A stretch of DNA of 64,000 bases. Source: Paulownia fortunei (taxonomy: Eukaryota > Streptophyta > Magnoliopsida > Lamiales > Paulowniaceae). The notes under the pieces are model-generated. The model was given only the letters and a program-made list of their open reading frames with translations, was not told the DNA's origin and ran no database searches. A program made the translations under genes and the position numbers. Of the stretch, positions 36,389 to 49,256 are shown one piece after another (the stretch's first letter is position 1; each line of letters begins with the position of its first letter). The stretch is taken from NCBI GenBank assembly GCA_019321725.1, contig CM033109.1, positions 18,259,993-18,323,992 of the forward strand. The letters are read 5' to 3'.

Positions 36389-39300
36389 TTAAACTTGTTT
36401 TATAATGCCAAGTGAGTTTCTCAATATCGCAAAGTTTTCATACTTCAATGGTTTAGTAAAGATGTCAACAACTTGATCTTGGAATTTCACATACTTTATT
36501 CGAACTTCTTTTCTCGCAACGCATTCCTTGATACAGTGGGATCGAGTATCAATATGCTTGCTTCGATTATGAAAAACTGAATTTTTGGCCAAATCTATTG
36601 ATGATTTGTTGTCGACAAGAATTTCTGTTGGCTCTTCTTGTAACATGTTTAATTCTTTCAATAAATTTCTTAGCCAAATTGCATGACTCACACATAATGT
36701 AGCAACCACATACTCAACTTCACATATTGAAAGAGTGACAATTGGTTGCTTCTTCGATAGCCAAGTAAATGCAATGTCTCCCATAAAAAATGGAAAGCTA
36801 ATTGTGCTTTTACGATTATCGGTATCTCCAACTCAATCGCTATCACTATATCCAATAAATTTATAATGATTAGAAACTGAATAGAACAAGCCAAATTTGA
36901 TTGTACTTTTTAGGTAACGAAGAATTCTTTTTACAGTTTTGAAGTGTGTAGTTGTTGGAGTTTCCATGTAGCAACTTATGAATCCAGTTGCATAGAGAAT
37001 GTCAGGTCTTGTACATGTCAAATAACTCAAACATCCAAGTAGGCTCTTGAATAATATTGGATCCACTTTATCAGCTTTATCATCCTTGAATAATTTTACT
37101 TCGCACTCCACCGGTGTACTTATTGGATTGCAATCATCTATCTTGAATTTCTTGTGAATCTCTTTTGTATAGCCTTCTTGTAAGATAAAAACCCTATCTT
37201 CTTTTTGCTTAACTTCGAGTCCGAGGTAGTACGCCATCAACCCAATGCCGATCATTTCAAACTCCTTTGTTATTGCTTTTTTAAATTCTTTAAACATGAT
37301 TGGGTTGCTCTCTATAAAGATCAAATCATCAATGTACAAGCAAACAATCAAAACATTACCTTTGTTATTCATGATGTAGAGTGCATGCTCGTAAGGACAT
37401 TTGGTAAAGCCTCTCTTTTGCAAATATTTGTCAATTGTATTATTCCATGCTCTCGGTGCTTGTTTCAATCCGTAAAGAGCCTTATTTAACTTTAAGACTT
37501 TGTCTTCTTGTCCTTTTATCACATAGCCTATTGGTTGTTCAATATAAATTTCTTCCTCCAGTACACCATTAAGAAAGGTTGACTTTACATCCATCTGATG
37601 TATTTTTCACTTATTTTGAGCTGCTAAAAAAATAATTAGTCTTATTGTTTCTAATCAAGCAACTGGAGCAAATATATCATCATAGTTAATGCCAGTTTTG
37701 TTACTATAGCATTTTGCAACTAGTCTTACTTTGTATCGTTCAATCTCTCCAGTAGCATTCTTTTTCACCTTGTATACCACTTTACACTAATGGCTTTATG
37801 AGCTTTGGAAAGTGGAGCAAGTTCCCAAATGTCATTTTTCTTGATGGCTCTAATTTTTTCATGTATTGCATTTCTCCATTTTGCATTTTGTGTAGCTTCT
37901 ATAAAGTTTATAGGCTCACAATCTGCGAAGAGGCAAAATAGGGTAAGATTTTCAAGTCTATCAGTTATCTTGTAGAGTTCTTGAAAACTTTTTGTACGTT
38001 CTTCATTCCTCTCAGCTAAGAAAGATGGTGGTGAATTTCTATTATCATTTGACAACGGTGAAACAGATGGTGTAGCAGACTCTTCTCTCAATTGATCAAC
38101 GGTTGTTTGTTCATCATGTTCAAATTCAGGAGCAAAGTTGTAATCTTTATGTTGTGGTCCCCAATCCTATTGGCATTCTTCATAAAAAATAACATCACGA
38201 TTAATGATTATCTTTGCATTATTAGCATTATATAGCTTGTACCCTTTAGAGTTATTGTCGTAATCAATAAAGATGAACTTCAAGCTTTTATCATCTAACT
38301 TGCTTCTTTGCTCATCTGGTATATGTACACGGATTATGCTTCCAAAAACTCTCAAATGAAAAATGTCGAGTTTTCTTCTATTCCATACTTCTTGTGGTGT
38401 CTTACCCCATACACTTCTTGTTGGTGAGTGATTTAATAAATACACCGCATATGCCACAGCTTCTACCCAGAACTCCTTTGGCATTTTCTTGCTTTTGAGC
38501 ATGCTTAGTGACATGTTGAGAGTGGTTTTGTTCTTCCTTTCTGCAACTCTATTTTGTTGGGAGAATCTTGAAACAGTGAGTGGTCGCCGAATTTCATTTG
38601 TTTCACAAAACTCTTGGAATTCCTTTGAAGTAAATTCTCCTCCTCGGTCAGATCTCATGGCTTTGATCTGAAAACTACTTTGTTTATCTACTGTAGCCTT
38701 AAACTTCTTGAATACTTCAAAAACTTCTGATTTCTACTTCAAGAAATAAATCCATGTTTTTCTTGAAAAATCATCAATGAATATTAGAAAGTAATTACTT
38801 TTATCAAATGAACTTGACTTGATAGGACCACAAACATTCGCATATATAAGCTCAAGTCGCTTTTGGGTTCAAGAGTTCGACTCTATCAGAAAACTTCTCC
38901 TGAATTGCTTCCCAAGTAGACATCCTTCACAAAGTTGGTTGGGTGGTTGATGCAAGGCAAACACCTCTCACCGTCTTCTTCTTGGATAATAACTCTAGTC
39001 CTCCAAAGTTGAGATGTCCAAACTTCAAATGCCATAGCCATGATGAATTTTTATAGCACGCCTTGAGATATTTAACCATATCTGTTTGAATCTTAAGTAG
39101 GAACATTCTATTTATTGATATTGGTACCATCGCAATCAGATTATTCATATTGTATATTATCTTTTATAGAAATGTTGTTGTCTTTTAAGTGAATGTCATA
39201 ACATTTCTCTAGGAGTTGTCCCAAACTCAAAACATTTATTTTCATATTGGGTACATAATAAATTGATGTCTCTCATCTTTCAAGTGAATAAGAATTTTAC

Positions 39301-40430
39301 CTCTTCCTTTTACTGCTACCTTGGAATCATCATCGAAAGAGACATTCCCGCTTATTGATTCATTAAGTTTCACGAACATTAATCGTTTCCCACATATATG
39401 ATTGCTAGCACCAATATCGAGGTACCATGTATTTTCTTGCCCTTCATTATTGTTATTGCGTGCTAGTAATAAAATATTGCCTCCATCTTCTTTATTTTCT
39501 GCCACAAAAATGGCTCTCTCATTTACTTTAATATTGGAGTTTCTGTAATCTCTAACATAATGCCCAAACTTCTGATAATTATAACATTGAACTTGAGATT
39601 TGTCGTATCTCAAGTTTGAATTACCTCTGTCACGATCCCTCGTAGAGCTTTCGTATTTCTCATAATTGTTGTTGGAGTTATTGTTGAAATTCCAACCTCA
39701 TCCACGATCATGACCTTGTCCTTGTCCACGATCTCTTCCATGTTGGCTTCTATTATTTTTGAATCTTTTTTCATTATTGGTTGGTTGGACTTCTATTTTA
39801 AATAGTTGATCAACGACACATTTCTCCTTTTTCTTCTCTTTGTGAGGTTGCAGCAAACCCAAGAGTTGCTTAATCGTCATTGTTTCTAAATCTTTAGTTT
39901 CCTCGATAATTGTTGTGATATTATCAAACTTCGCATCTAAAGATCGAAGAATTTTCTCCATAATAGCTACATTTTCTAATTTTTTACAATTTTTCTTTAG
40001 TTGATTGGAAATGGTAAAAATTCTAGAAAAGTAATCAGAAACAAGCTCATCTTTTTTCATATGCAACGAATCAAACTCTCTTTTTAAAGTTTGAAATCGT
40101 ACCTTTATAACATTTTCTTCTCCCTTGTAAGAGGCTTGGAGCTTGTCCCACGCTTGTTTGACGGAGGTAGTACTTGAGATTTTCTCAAAGCCATCATCAT
40201 CTAAAACTTGATAGATGAGGAAGAGAGTCTTCTTCTCTCTCTTTTTTAAGTATTTCAAATTATTATTTTATATGGTGGATAGTATTGACTCATCTTTAGG
40301 TTCATTATACCCCTTCTCCACGACTTCCCATACATCATATGCTTCAAGGAGTGCCTTCATTTTGATACTCTAAATGTTAAAGTCGCATCCCTTGAGTTAT
40401 AAAACTTGGAATGCTGTTAAGTTGCTATTT
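36389..40430 (-). pseudogene. Copia gag-pol pseudogene
   Basis: The gag UBN2 domain (40258-39698) has WDKLQASYKGEENVIKVRFQ and an upstream piece to about 40430. The zinc knuckle CYNYQKFGHYVRDY near 39590 has lost Cys residues. The protease site WYLDIGASNHICG has DIGA for DSGA. Integrase runs from the HLKFGHLNFGGLELL zinc region (about 39050) to the core MRSDRGGEFTSKEF (38658). RT (37594-36833) has MDVKSTFLNGVLEEE and the catalytic box CLYIDDLIF. RNase H (36784-36389) ends DIFTKPL. Stops and frameshifts lie between nearly all domains, for example at about 38091-38167 and 38660-38930, so no polyprotein can be made. Confidence 0.92.
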
Positions 40431-40776
40431 GTCATTAACTTTCAATAGAGTGTGAAATTTAAAATTTTAATCATACGAATGGATCCGGAGCACTGAATTT
40501 TTTTTGGATAAGCTTCGATCAAAATTTGGGTTTGGTGAACGACTGATCAACAGTGGTTAATGGTCAAAGTCAACTGTTTGATTTGGTTAATGCTCGGTCA
40601 ATAGCTTCTTGACTTGGTCAATGAGTTAGATGAGTCAACTTGACTCGATTCAATTCGGTGGTTAGTTTAGAAACTTATGGTGTAGCACAGCGACACTCCA
40701 AAACTTAAAAAAAAAAAAAAATTCAACTATATGTTCGTCTCAACGAACTTTTTTTTTTTTTTTTTTTTTTTTGCGT

Positions 40777-40788
40777 GTGGCTATACCA
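40777..40788 (-). other. Primer-binding site of minus-strand copia
   Basis: The minus strand reads TGGTATAGCCAC just inside the 5' LTR, close to the initiator tRNA-Met complement TGGTATCAGAGC. A 24-base T-run (about 40749-40772) lies directly downstream. Confidence 0.6.
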
Positions 40789-40791
40789 CTT

Positions 40792-41165
40792 TGCTGGAAA
40801 TTTATAACTCAAATATTATTACAAAATAGAACAATCAATACAACTTCACTTTTAACAAACTTTTTAAATATTTCTCTAAACTCTCTATAGAAGGTTTACT
40901 TCTAATCACTCTTGTTTTTCTCTCTTTTGTTTGATAATTTAACACTCCAAATGCAAATTTTATTTATATTAATTTCTAACAAATTTTTACCACTAAATAA
41001 ACAAATAATTTAAAATCACAACCATATATTTGTCAACTAAATTATCATATAATTTTTATTAATCTCACCAACTTTACCTACCTTACCTAAAATTAGAAAC
41101 TTCAAAAATTTGAATTAATATAAGATTGATTAAAATTTGAGGTTAAAACAAATTGATTTTCAACA
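40792..41165 (-). repeat. 5' LTR of minus-strand copia
   Basis: Aligns along its length with 36001-36381 but with many substitutions. The outer end is TGTTGAAAATCAATTTG. The inner end TTTCCAGCA differs from the TTTTCA ending of the other LTRs. Confidence 0.8.
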
Positions 41166-41170
41166 GTATA

Positions 41171-41233
41171 TACTACATATATATTATTACATGGTCGATT
41201 AATTTTTAAAGGTTTTTGTAATTTGAACTTGAA
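41171..41233. repeat. Direct repeat flanking the minus-strand copia, right copy
   Basis: Partner of 35932-35988. The shared core TTTTTAAAGGTTTTTGTAAT is exact. Confidence 0.7.
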
Positions 41234-41901
41234 ATCTCATAGTCGACCCATTACTTGAACTATACGCGTCATTGATAAATTGATTTTGATATCTTAGAAA
41301 CAATATTCATTGTACACTTCTTTAAAGCTGTTTACGATACACTCAACATTTCAAAACAACCCTAGTGCAATCGTGTCCTTCATAAAAGAGTATGGCTGTG
41401 TTTGGACTTTCGAGATTTTTTAGCAAGAAAAAGGTAAGCAGAAAAAAATAATATAAAATAAAAAATTACACCATTTAAATATTTTGTTCTCTCACTAAAA
41501 TGACATAACATAAAAATTCGGAAAAGTGAAAATTTTGAGATATTAGTATCAAAATTCAAAACCACTTGCACTAGATTTCTTATGTCCTCGTTGAACCACC
41601 TTCAAATAATTAACAACTTTAATTTTCTAACAATATTGTTACTCAAAAAATAGTTTGAATTTTTTATTATAATTATATATTATATTTTGTATTATAAAAC
41701 ATATGCACATCATCAAATATATATTTAAAAAATTATTTTATACATATAATAAAAATTATAATAAAAAATAATCCTAAGTTAAAATCAGAACACTATATGC
41801 CTTGTCAACTTTTAGATATTTAGCAAGATGGAGTCCGGGAGGAAGAGAATAGACAATCGACTTAATGCTATGCTCTCATATTTTAGTCTTCACAAACAAT
41901 A
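41234..41901. other. AT-rich upstream flank of CYP707A
   Basis: No gene was recognised. A MITE-like start GGCTGTGTTTGGACTTTCG lies near 41394. The remainder up to the G-box is low-complexity AT sequence. Confidence 0.45.
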
Positions 41902-41908
41902 CACGTGG
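41902..41908 (+). promoter_or_regulatory. G-box / ABA-response element (CACGTGG)
   Basis: CACGTGG lies about 105 bp upstream of the TATA box and contains the ACGTGG ABRE core bound by bZIP factors of the ABF/AREB class. CYP707A genes are known to be induced by ABA, which would make this a feedback site. Function is inferred from motif and position only. Confidence 0.5.
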
Positions 41909-42007
41909 TGGGTAGCAATTGGATACTTCCATTCCAAATCACCAAGAATTGACTATCCCCAGCAGATAACCCCTCCCCACCCACCCGAAACAAGGCTCGT
42001 AAACCAC

Positions 42008-42016
42008 TATATAATA
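42008..42016 (+). promoter_or_regulatory. TATA box of CYP707A
   Basis: TATATAATA lies 108 bp before the first ATG, predicting a transcription start near 42040. No ATG occurs between there and 42116, so no upstream reading frame interferes. Confidence 0.6.
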
Positions 42017-42115
42017 AACCCCAAGAATCAGGTAAGGTTAAGCTTCACCGCTGGCTAGCTGATAGTGTTTCTCCACATATCAACCTGCTGTCTAACTTAG
42101 TGTGCCACCTCCACC

Positions 42116-45100
42116 ATGCACCCTATCTTATTCTCACCACCACCTACAACTATTTCAACTTCTTTTCCTCCATTTCTTCTTTTACTTCTTCAGATGATGC
42201 CCATCATCACAATAATTTCTTTGCTGCTGGGGCTTCTCTTCCTGCAATGGCAATGGAGTCAGCCCACACACAAACGACGCCTGCCCCCTGGCTCCATGGG
42301 CTGGCCTTATATAGGAGAAACACTCAAGCTCTACACTCAACACCCCAATACCTTCTTTTCCATTAGGCGAAAAAGGTAACCAAGACATACAAAAATTATA
42401 TCTTAGCCTATATTCATAACATGTTGTTTGGCTTGGGAGCAAGAATTTCCCTGGCTCGCCCAGAGTTGAAACGTGGCGCTTGGACTAAGTTAAAAGATTT
42501 ATATCAAGTATCATTGCTAGCAGTTATAGTTTATCGCGCGTGTGCACACACTGATTAGTCCACACATGATTCATGAGTTGCATTTCCACAGTTATCGACC
42601 CATATATATATATATATATCATTTCATTCTTAATTATTCTAGTCATTCTTGAAAGTGGAATTAATTGGTTTCTATTAGGTATGGTAACATATTCAAGAGC
42701 CACATATTGGGATGCCCTTGTGTGATGATTTCAAGCCCAGAAGCAGCAAAGGTTGTTCTGGTGAGCCAAGCTCATCTTTTCAAGCCAACATATCCACCAA
42801 GCAAAGAGAAAATGATAGGACCTGAGGCACTCTTCTTCCACCAAGGTGATTACCACTCAATGCTCAAGAAGTTGGTTCAGGCCTGTTTTTCACCCTCAGC
42901 CATTAGAGGATCGGTCCCCGCAATCGAAAATATAGTCCTCAACTGTCTCCCCAAATGGGAAAATACGACTCCTATGTACACTTTGCAAGAGATGAAAAAG
43001 GTAAATAAGTAAATAATGGTACATATGTAAGGTGTTTGTGAATATTGTTCAAGCCGGCCAAGATTTATAAAGAGCTTTTTATATATCAACCTTTTTTTTT
43101 TTTTTTTTTTCCTAGTATGCTTTTGAGGTGGCTATGATATCTGCCTTTGGTGACAACCCGGAACCAGAAACAGAAGGAATCAAATGGTTGTACCAAAGGT
43201 TAGAGAAAGGCTACAATTCAATGCCTTTGGATTTTCCTGGGACTCCATTTCACAAAGCAATGAAGGTAAAGTGAAGTTGTCTCAAGCCATCACTTCATGT
43301 GTACGAAGTAGTTCTTGTAGTCTATTTACGCCTCCCCGTCAATATGAACAAATAATATCTCTATGTTTTTTGTCTTGAAGTACACAAGATGTATTTTAAT
43401 TTGATATTTTATTTTGGATTTATACATAACATGTATTTTTTTAATATATATTTGAATTAAACTACGTACACACTTTGACGTGCATTGTAATATAAAATAC
43501 AAAATGAAATTTCAATTTTTGAAATAAATAATTCAAAGTGCAGGTGTCTTAATTGGTACATAGGAAGAATAGTTTAATGTTTCCGTTTGCGGAATTTTGC
43601 TAAATTAATGCTACGTTTGTTTCACAATTCCTGTGTTTGTGTTATAGAAAATTGAGTATTTTGCAACGTTGTATGTTATGAACAAAACAGGCAAGGAAGT
43701 CATTGAATGAGAGGTTGAGGAAATTAATTGAGAAGAGAAGAGGAAGTGGGGAACCTGGTGGAGGGTTGCTTGGAATTCTGTTGGGAGCTCAAAAGCAGAA
43801 GCTGAATCAATTAAGTGATTCTCAAATAGCTGATAACATTATTGGAGTAATATTTGCAGCTCACGACACGACAGCAAGCGTCCTGACGTGGGTGCTCAAG
43901 TACTTGCACGATAATGCCAATGTCTTGGAAGCTGTCGCGGTAACACCTACCTACTTTCCTTCTCATGTCACGTGTGTTTATAATTAAGTTCAAATTACTG
44001 GAATAAATAAAAAATTATATATATGTGTTATATAAAATATAAAATAAAATATTATATTAAAATAAAAAACCCGAACTAATTTTCAAATGTTGCACTTTTG
44101 AGTTGTTTGGGCACGTCAATCTTAATTTTAGTTTTTACCGAAACAAGTCGACTACCATGTTTCAGAGGGAGCAAGAGGGAATTAGACGCAAACTACAAGA
44201 AGAAGACAAACGGGGGCTTACGTGGGATGACACCCGACATATGTTGCTGACTAGCAGGGTACTTTCTTTTTTCTTTTTCTCTTCCCTAATTATTACTTGT
44301 CTGTTGATTTTTAACAAAATCACCCGATTTGGGTTTTTTTTTAGTCTAACTAACCAAACGCAAGAATTGGCACGGCCCTTTCATTTCTTGACACCAATAA
44401 TAAAATTACATCATTTGAAACAATATATATATATATATATATTATTTTTTAACTAAATTCCAATGTACAATCATAACACAAGTGTAGATCCTAATATTAA
44501 ACTAGAAGAAGTAAAGTATGCCTGAATTTTAATTTCTCACATTATGGAGTGCAATAATATATGGATCGTTTACAGTTTTGTATATTTTGATATTATCAGG
44601 TGATACAAGAGACCTTAAGAAGTGCTAGCATTCTTTCGTTTACATTCAGAGAGGCCGTGGAAGATGTGAAATTCCAAGGTTATGTCATCCCCAAAGGTTG
44701 GAAGGTTCTCCCTCTCTTCAGAAACATTCACCACTGTTCAGATTTCTTCCCCCAACCAGAAAAATTTGACCCTTCAAGATTTGAGGTACTTTTTGTTTTT
44801 ATTTTTGTTTTTATGTTTTTAGTTTCTTTATATTCCGTTATAGAGTTTTAAAACAAAATTAATTAAGGAAAAATAATGAAGTGGTCACAAAAAAAAAAAA
44901 AAGTTCTGAATTTCAACTCTTGTCACTATGAGCAAAGATTCATGGAGTGGGACAGTTCATCTATCCTCTTGTGTCAAAAATATAAGGTTGTCAATGTTTC
45001 AATTATCTTGGTGCTTGTGCTATCTCTTTCCATCATTATTATTGAATCTTCCTTCATCTTTGGGCCTTTGCCACTCTGATGATGAAAATCTTAAAGTTAT

Positions 45101-46790
45101 GAGACCACGTGACCTACTCTTGTAGGGTAGCTACTTTTTATTTATATCCATCTACGTAGGTTGTGTATCTTAAAAGAGACATGGCCTTTGGATATAAATT
45201 ATATGGTATATGGGTATACGTGTGCACATATGTACATATGTATAAATACATATGCATGCCATGGTGCAGGTACCTCCCAAACCTAACACGTACATGCCTT
45301 TTGGCAATGGGGCACATTCGTGTCCCGGAAGTGAACTTGCTAAACTTGAGATGCTTGTCCTCCTCCACCACCTCACTACCACTTATAGGTACTCTCTCGA
45401 CATTTTTCTCTTTAGCCTATTAAAGTTCATGTATAAAGTGAATCCTTTATGTACATTTATAATATTTTAATACTTTGTGTATATATTTTTTAAATTTGTT
45501 AATGAATTGAGTACAACACATTCGATTCATTCAACACCATTACTGAATTAAATTAGAGAAAATGAATGGCGAAAACTATCAACCCTATGCAATCCAATAT
45601 CCATCCCATTCACTATAGTATAATTTGGAGATACTCGTATATTTTTAGGCATATATACTAATGTCAAATGAAATGTAGCAAGGGAAATGTCTATACAAAG
45701 ATTTACTATATATACACGTGCATTGTCAATCTGGCTATATGGGAATGGAATCTTAATAGGAGTCTAGGTTTGGACCATTTATTTTTGTACCCTTGGGGGA
45801 TAGAAAGTGGTCCTAAAAGCTTCACAGGACAAAGAGGAGTTTGTGATTTTTAATTTTGATTGAGAGGATTTGAATTATGATCACTCACAATAGTCAACCA
45901 AGAGCTATCTACACAGGTGGCGTGCATGAACCCAACTCAAAATTTTAGGCTACGTTAATCTTTGAAGTTTGAACAATGCCATGGCTTTCCACTCACATTT
46001 CTGAGGCTAAGAGGGACTGAGACTCAAGCCACAATTTGTTTTACCAGATAAATACGAGGGGGGAAAAAAAAAGAAGCCACAATTATTGGTTGATCTTTTG
46101 GTAAATTTGTTGTAGAAATGTACTCAATGGTCATTCTTAGCGAAAGAATCTTTTTGTTTTTGTTTTTATTTTTCGTAAACGAAAGAATGCTATATATTTT
46201 ATTGAAAAAAAATTATACATGCCACAATTTCACTGTTTTACTAATTTACTAAATTTATTGCCCCTGCTGTTCCACGTCGATTTCAAAAGTGAGTAGTGAA
46301 AGCGTGCACGATTGTGCTCCCTTTGCTACAATTATTATGTTATTTAAAGCTGTTCAATTATTTTTTTTATAAATTGGCTAATTTATATATAATTATATTC
46401 AAGAAAATAATCAAATTAGCTTAGTCAACTTAGTAAGAGAGTTATTAATTTAGGACATAGGGGTGCAATTTATTAAAATCATATAGTATATAGTTTTTAG
46501 TTTTTAGCAATGATCCCTATTGCAAGCTTTATTATACTTAATGTAGTTATGCTTCATCCACTAGAAATGTTATATTCATTAATCTGAGGCAAAAATGTAC
46601 AAAAATAAGCCCACTGATATCATGATTAGTTAGTCATTGTCTTAAACCCCCAACTAATTAATTATTTATATTGATGTTTGGGATCAGATGGAAAGTCATT
46701 GGGGAGGAGGATGCAATACAATATGGCCCATTTCCTGTGCCAAAAGGAGGACTCCCTATTCAGGTTCATCGAAGGAGTATATATACCTAG
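42116..46790 (+). CDS. CYP707A: Abscisic acid 8'-hydroxylase, cytochrome P450 CYP707A
   Basis: Exons are 42116-42375, 42679-43000, 43116-43265, 43691-43939, 44166-44258, 44600-44785, 45270-45388 and 46688-46790. All introns are GT-AG and phases agree, giving 493 codons. The product 8'-hydroxylates ABA, which cyclises to phaseic acid, and acts at the ER with P450 reductase. Features are an N-terminal membrane anchor rich in Leu/Ile, the Pro-rich hinge LPPGSMGWPYIGETL, the I-helix oxygen-binding site AAHDTTAS, K-helix ETLR, and the haem loop PFGNGAHSCPGSE with the Cys ligand. Segments such as YGNIFKSHILGCPCVMISSP and LSFTFREAVEDVKFQGYVIP are diagnostic of CYP707A. The first ATG has A at -3, but starting at 42194 would give 467 residues, the usual family length. 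No internal stops or frameshifts; it looks functional. Confidence 0.95.
45861..45912 (-). mobile_element. tRNA-derived SINE-like head in CYP707A intron 7
   Basis: On the minus strand AATTCAAATCC (45877-45867) fits box B and TAGCTCTTGGTTG (45908-45896) fits box A. Intron 7 is the longest (1,299 bp), which fits an old insertion. The element is too decayed for boundaries. Confidence 0.35.
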
Positions 46791-46819
46791 CTACTTCTCA
46801 ATAATGAAAATAGTATATA

Positions 46820-46825
46820 AATAAA
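46820..46825 (+). terminator. Polyadenylation signal of CYP707A
   Basis: AATAAA lies 30 bp after the stop codon. A second purine-rich AT stretch follows. The actual cleavage site cannot be read from sequence. Confidence 0.5.
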
Positions 46826-47027
46826 AGTATGAAAGAAATTAAAAAAAAAAAAGTGGGGACAAAAGTGTTCCCTATTCATTTCTTTCCCATCATCATTTTA
46901 TTTCCTTCATTGTAATTCATTGTATTTGTCGATAAGAAATCCCTTTTCGTTTTTATTTTTGTACAACAATAAGGCCATTGTGTTAAGAATTCTTTAGTGT
47001 GGGTAGGATCTTATTTTCTTGTTTTTG

Positions 47028-47429
47028 GGGTTAAATGCAATTTGCTCCATCTGAAATAACAAAATGGCAAAAACCCTCTAAACAAAACGAAAAAAAAAAG
47101 AAAAAAAAAACATAAAGAGGAAAGAAGAAGAAGGCAAAAAGCCTCCCTACACTTTTTAAAAAGAGGTATATTTCACTGATGTGATTCACTCGCACGTTGC
47201 GAATGATATCTATTTTACCTCTATTTGTAATAATCATTGAAGATAGAGATCAGCGGTCCCCATTACTTACCTTAAAATATATGTCAATATATATCTCTTT
47301 TTTAAGCGCCAATTTCTAACAACCATTAAATCTTTCAAGTGTAGGGAGCTTTTTAAGCATTTTTCTTTTGTTCAAGAGGGATTTTTTGCCATTTTTCTAT
47401 TTATTTGAGAGGTAAATTGCATTCAACCC
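47028..47429. mobile_element. MITE with long terminal inverted repeats
   Basis: The left end GGGTTAAATGCAATTTGCTC and the complement of the right end GGGTTGAATGCAATTTACCT pair. Pairing continues inward for about 90 bases through ATGGCAAAAA and CTCCCTACACTT on both sides. The interior of about 200 bp is non-coding. Long inverted arms and lack of coding capacity suggest a Mutator-like or foldback MITE. No exact target-site duplication was confirmed. Confidence 0.7.
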
Positions 47430-48899
47430 TACTCTTTTTGTCTTGTAATTGACTAGAGTTTGTGATGATGGTTGTACGGACAGGTGCAGCAGTACTTGTC
47501 GTTCATACTCGTTCCCACTAAAAGAAAATTATTATGACAATTACTAGTACATTGTATATGTATGCATATTTTCAATGGAAAATATCAGGAACCCATTTCT
47601 TTACCTCCATTAGTTCATGTGTGCCTTAGAAACAATTTTGAGGAGATCAAATCTGTGTGGCAATAAATATGTATGCAAGTAACTGTCGCCCTGTTACAAT
47701 ATTCTTGTTTGCTGTAAAACAATAATGTTTTTCATTTTAAATGTGTGTGGGTGCATTGAGTGAAAAGTGTGCATGTTATGCCGCCACGTTTATAGTGGCT
47801 GAAGCACAATTCAGTGCAGTATGGGATGGATCTTGTGTGATTTCTTACACAAGCCAACTGGCTGAGGTAATTGTTGTGAATTTGATGGGAACGATGATCT
47901 TCTGATCCTAGTTTGGTTACTTGTTGTGTAGAAACTGTTGGGAATTTTTGTTGGATTGGGGTATGGAAATGGCAATAATATGTGCTTTTGAAACATGTGA
48001 TATTTGAGCTGAGTTTGCTGTCCGATTATATGAAAAACTTACTGTTAAATTTTTAATTATAAGACAAGTATTGAAGAAAGAAAGAAGAACATAAAAATTT
48101 AACATGGTTCGGTCATTTGGACTATAGTTACGGACAAAATATTCAAACCGATATAACACTTATATTATTTTTCTTAATTTGATATTATAATAAGAACCTA
48201 TGTACATAGATGAATTAGACATATGAAAAAATAAGAAAGGAAGGAAATCACTCCAATATTAAATAAAAAATATATAAAAGTTAATTAAATATGTATTATT
48301 GTGATCTTGAAATTATATCAAATAATCAATTCTTAATTCTTAACAATTAATCAACCATTGAGGCCTTAAAACAACAATTTCGATTGTCTTCCTTCACAAA
48401 ATTCTGAAAAACAAAGTTTAGTTAAAAAGGTATGGAGGAGTTTGGAATGAAATTGGATACATTTTGTGGCATCAAATTCGGTATTTATATAGAGTTCCAA
48501 ACACCCTTTCGTAACTAGTATTTTTTGTTCTATCGAAAGATAAAATTCTTGGATTAAAAGTTACTTTCTAAGCTATCGCAACTATTTATTAATAGTGTCA
48601 ACCTTTAATATAAATATCTTTTAAAAGACATGATTGTTAGATTATAGTAGCTCATTATTATTGTAGGATCAATAACGATGTAGCTAGTTTTCTTAAATAG
48701 TTAAACTAGTTTATGAGTCAACTTGGTCAAACTAAAATTTGTTACAAAAAAATTTGTTCGACTAAATAGTGTCTCAAATTGCATGATTAGATCTTTATTT
48801 TGTTCCTAAAGTTTCCAACTGATCCAAATAGCCAAACATCTTACGCAAGGTTTGGTTTCATTTTATAGAAACATTTTCGTGTTTTCAGGCAAATAATGT
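47430..48899. other. AT-rich intergenic DNA between CYP707A and the unknown repeat
   Basis: No gene was recognised. A short frame near 47466 (17 codons) has no support. Nothing structural was noticed. Confidence 0.5.
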
Positions 48900-49176
48900 G
48901 TTTATTTTGCTTATTTTTTAAAATTATTTTCTAGAAATATTATCGCAAAATAACCTCATCTTAAAAGCCTGCCCTTATTCATTTTTAGAGTCTTCATGCT
49001 CTTTTTCAAAAGCCTAGACCTAATTTTCAATGAAAGGTTCAATTTTTAAGAGACACTCCTTATTTTATATTTGAAAGAAAATAAAAGAAACATGTTTTTT
49101 TTTTCCCTGAAAAAAGAAATGTCCAGTGAATATGTCATTAATTGTTTAAGTTTTGCAATTCACTTATCAAACACAT

Positions 49177-49256
<80 letters not shown>

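Larger units (their letters stand above)
36001..41165 (-). mobile_element. Ty1/copia LTR retrotransposon, full length, decayed
   Basis: The order on the minus strand is 5' LTR (41165 to about 40792), primer-binding site, gag, protease, integrase, RT, RNase H, polypurine tract AAAGAGGAA (36390-36382) and 3' LTR (36381-36001). LTRs start TGTTGAAAAT. The two LTRs are visibly diverged, so the insertion is old. Only four flanking bases (GTAT at 35997-36000 and 41166-41169) agree, so the target-site duplication is not clean. It belongs to the same family as 49699-54707. Confidence 0.92.

Noticed and set aside
42665..45470. Several separate small P450-like genes
   Set aside because: The frames are consecutive exons of one CYP707A gene; all junctions have GT-AG sites with matching phase.
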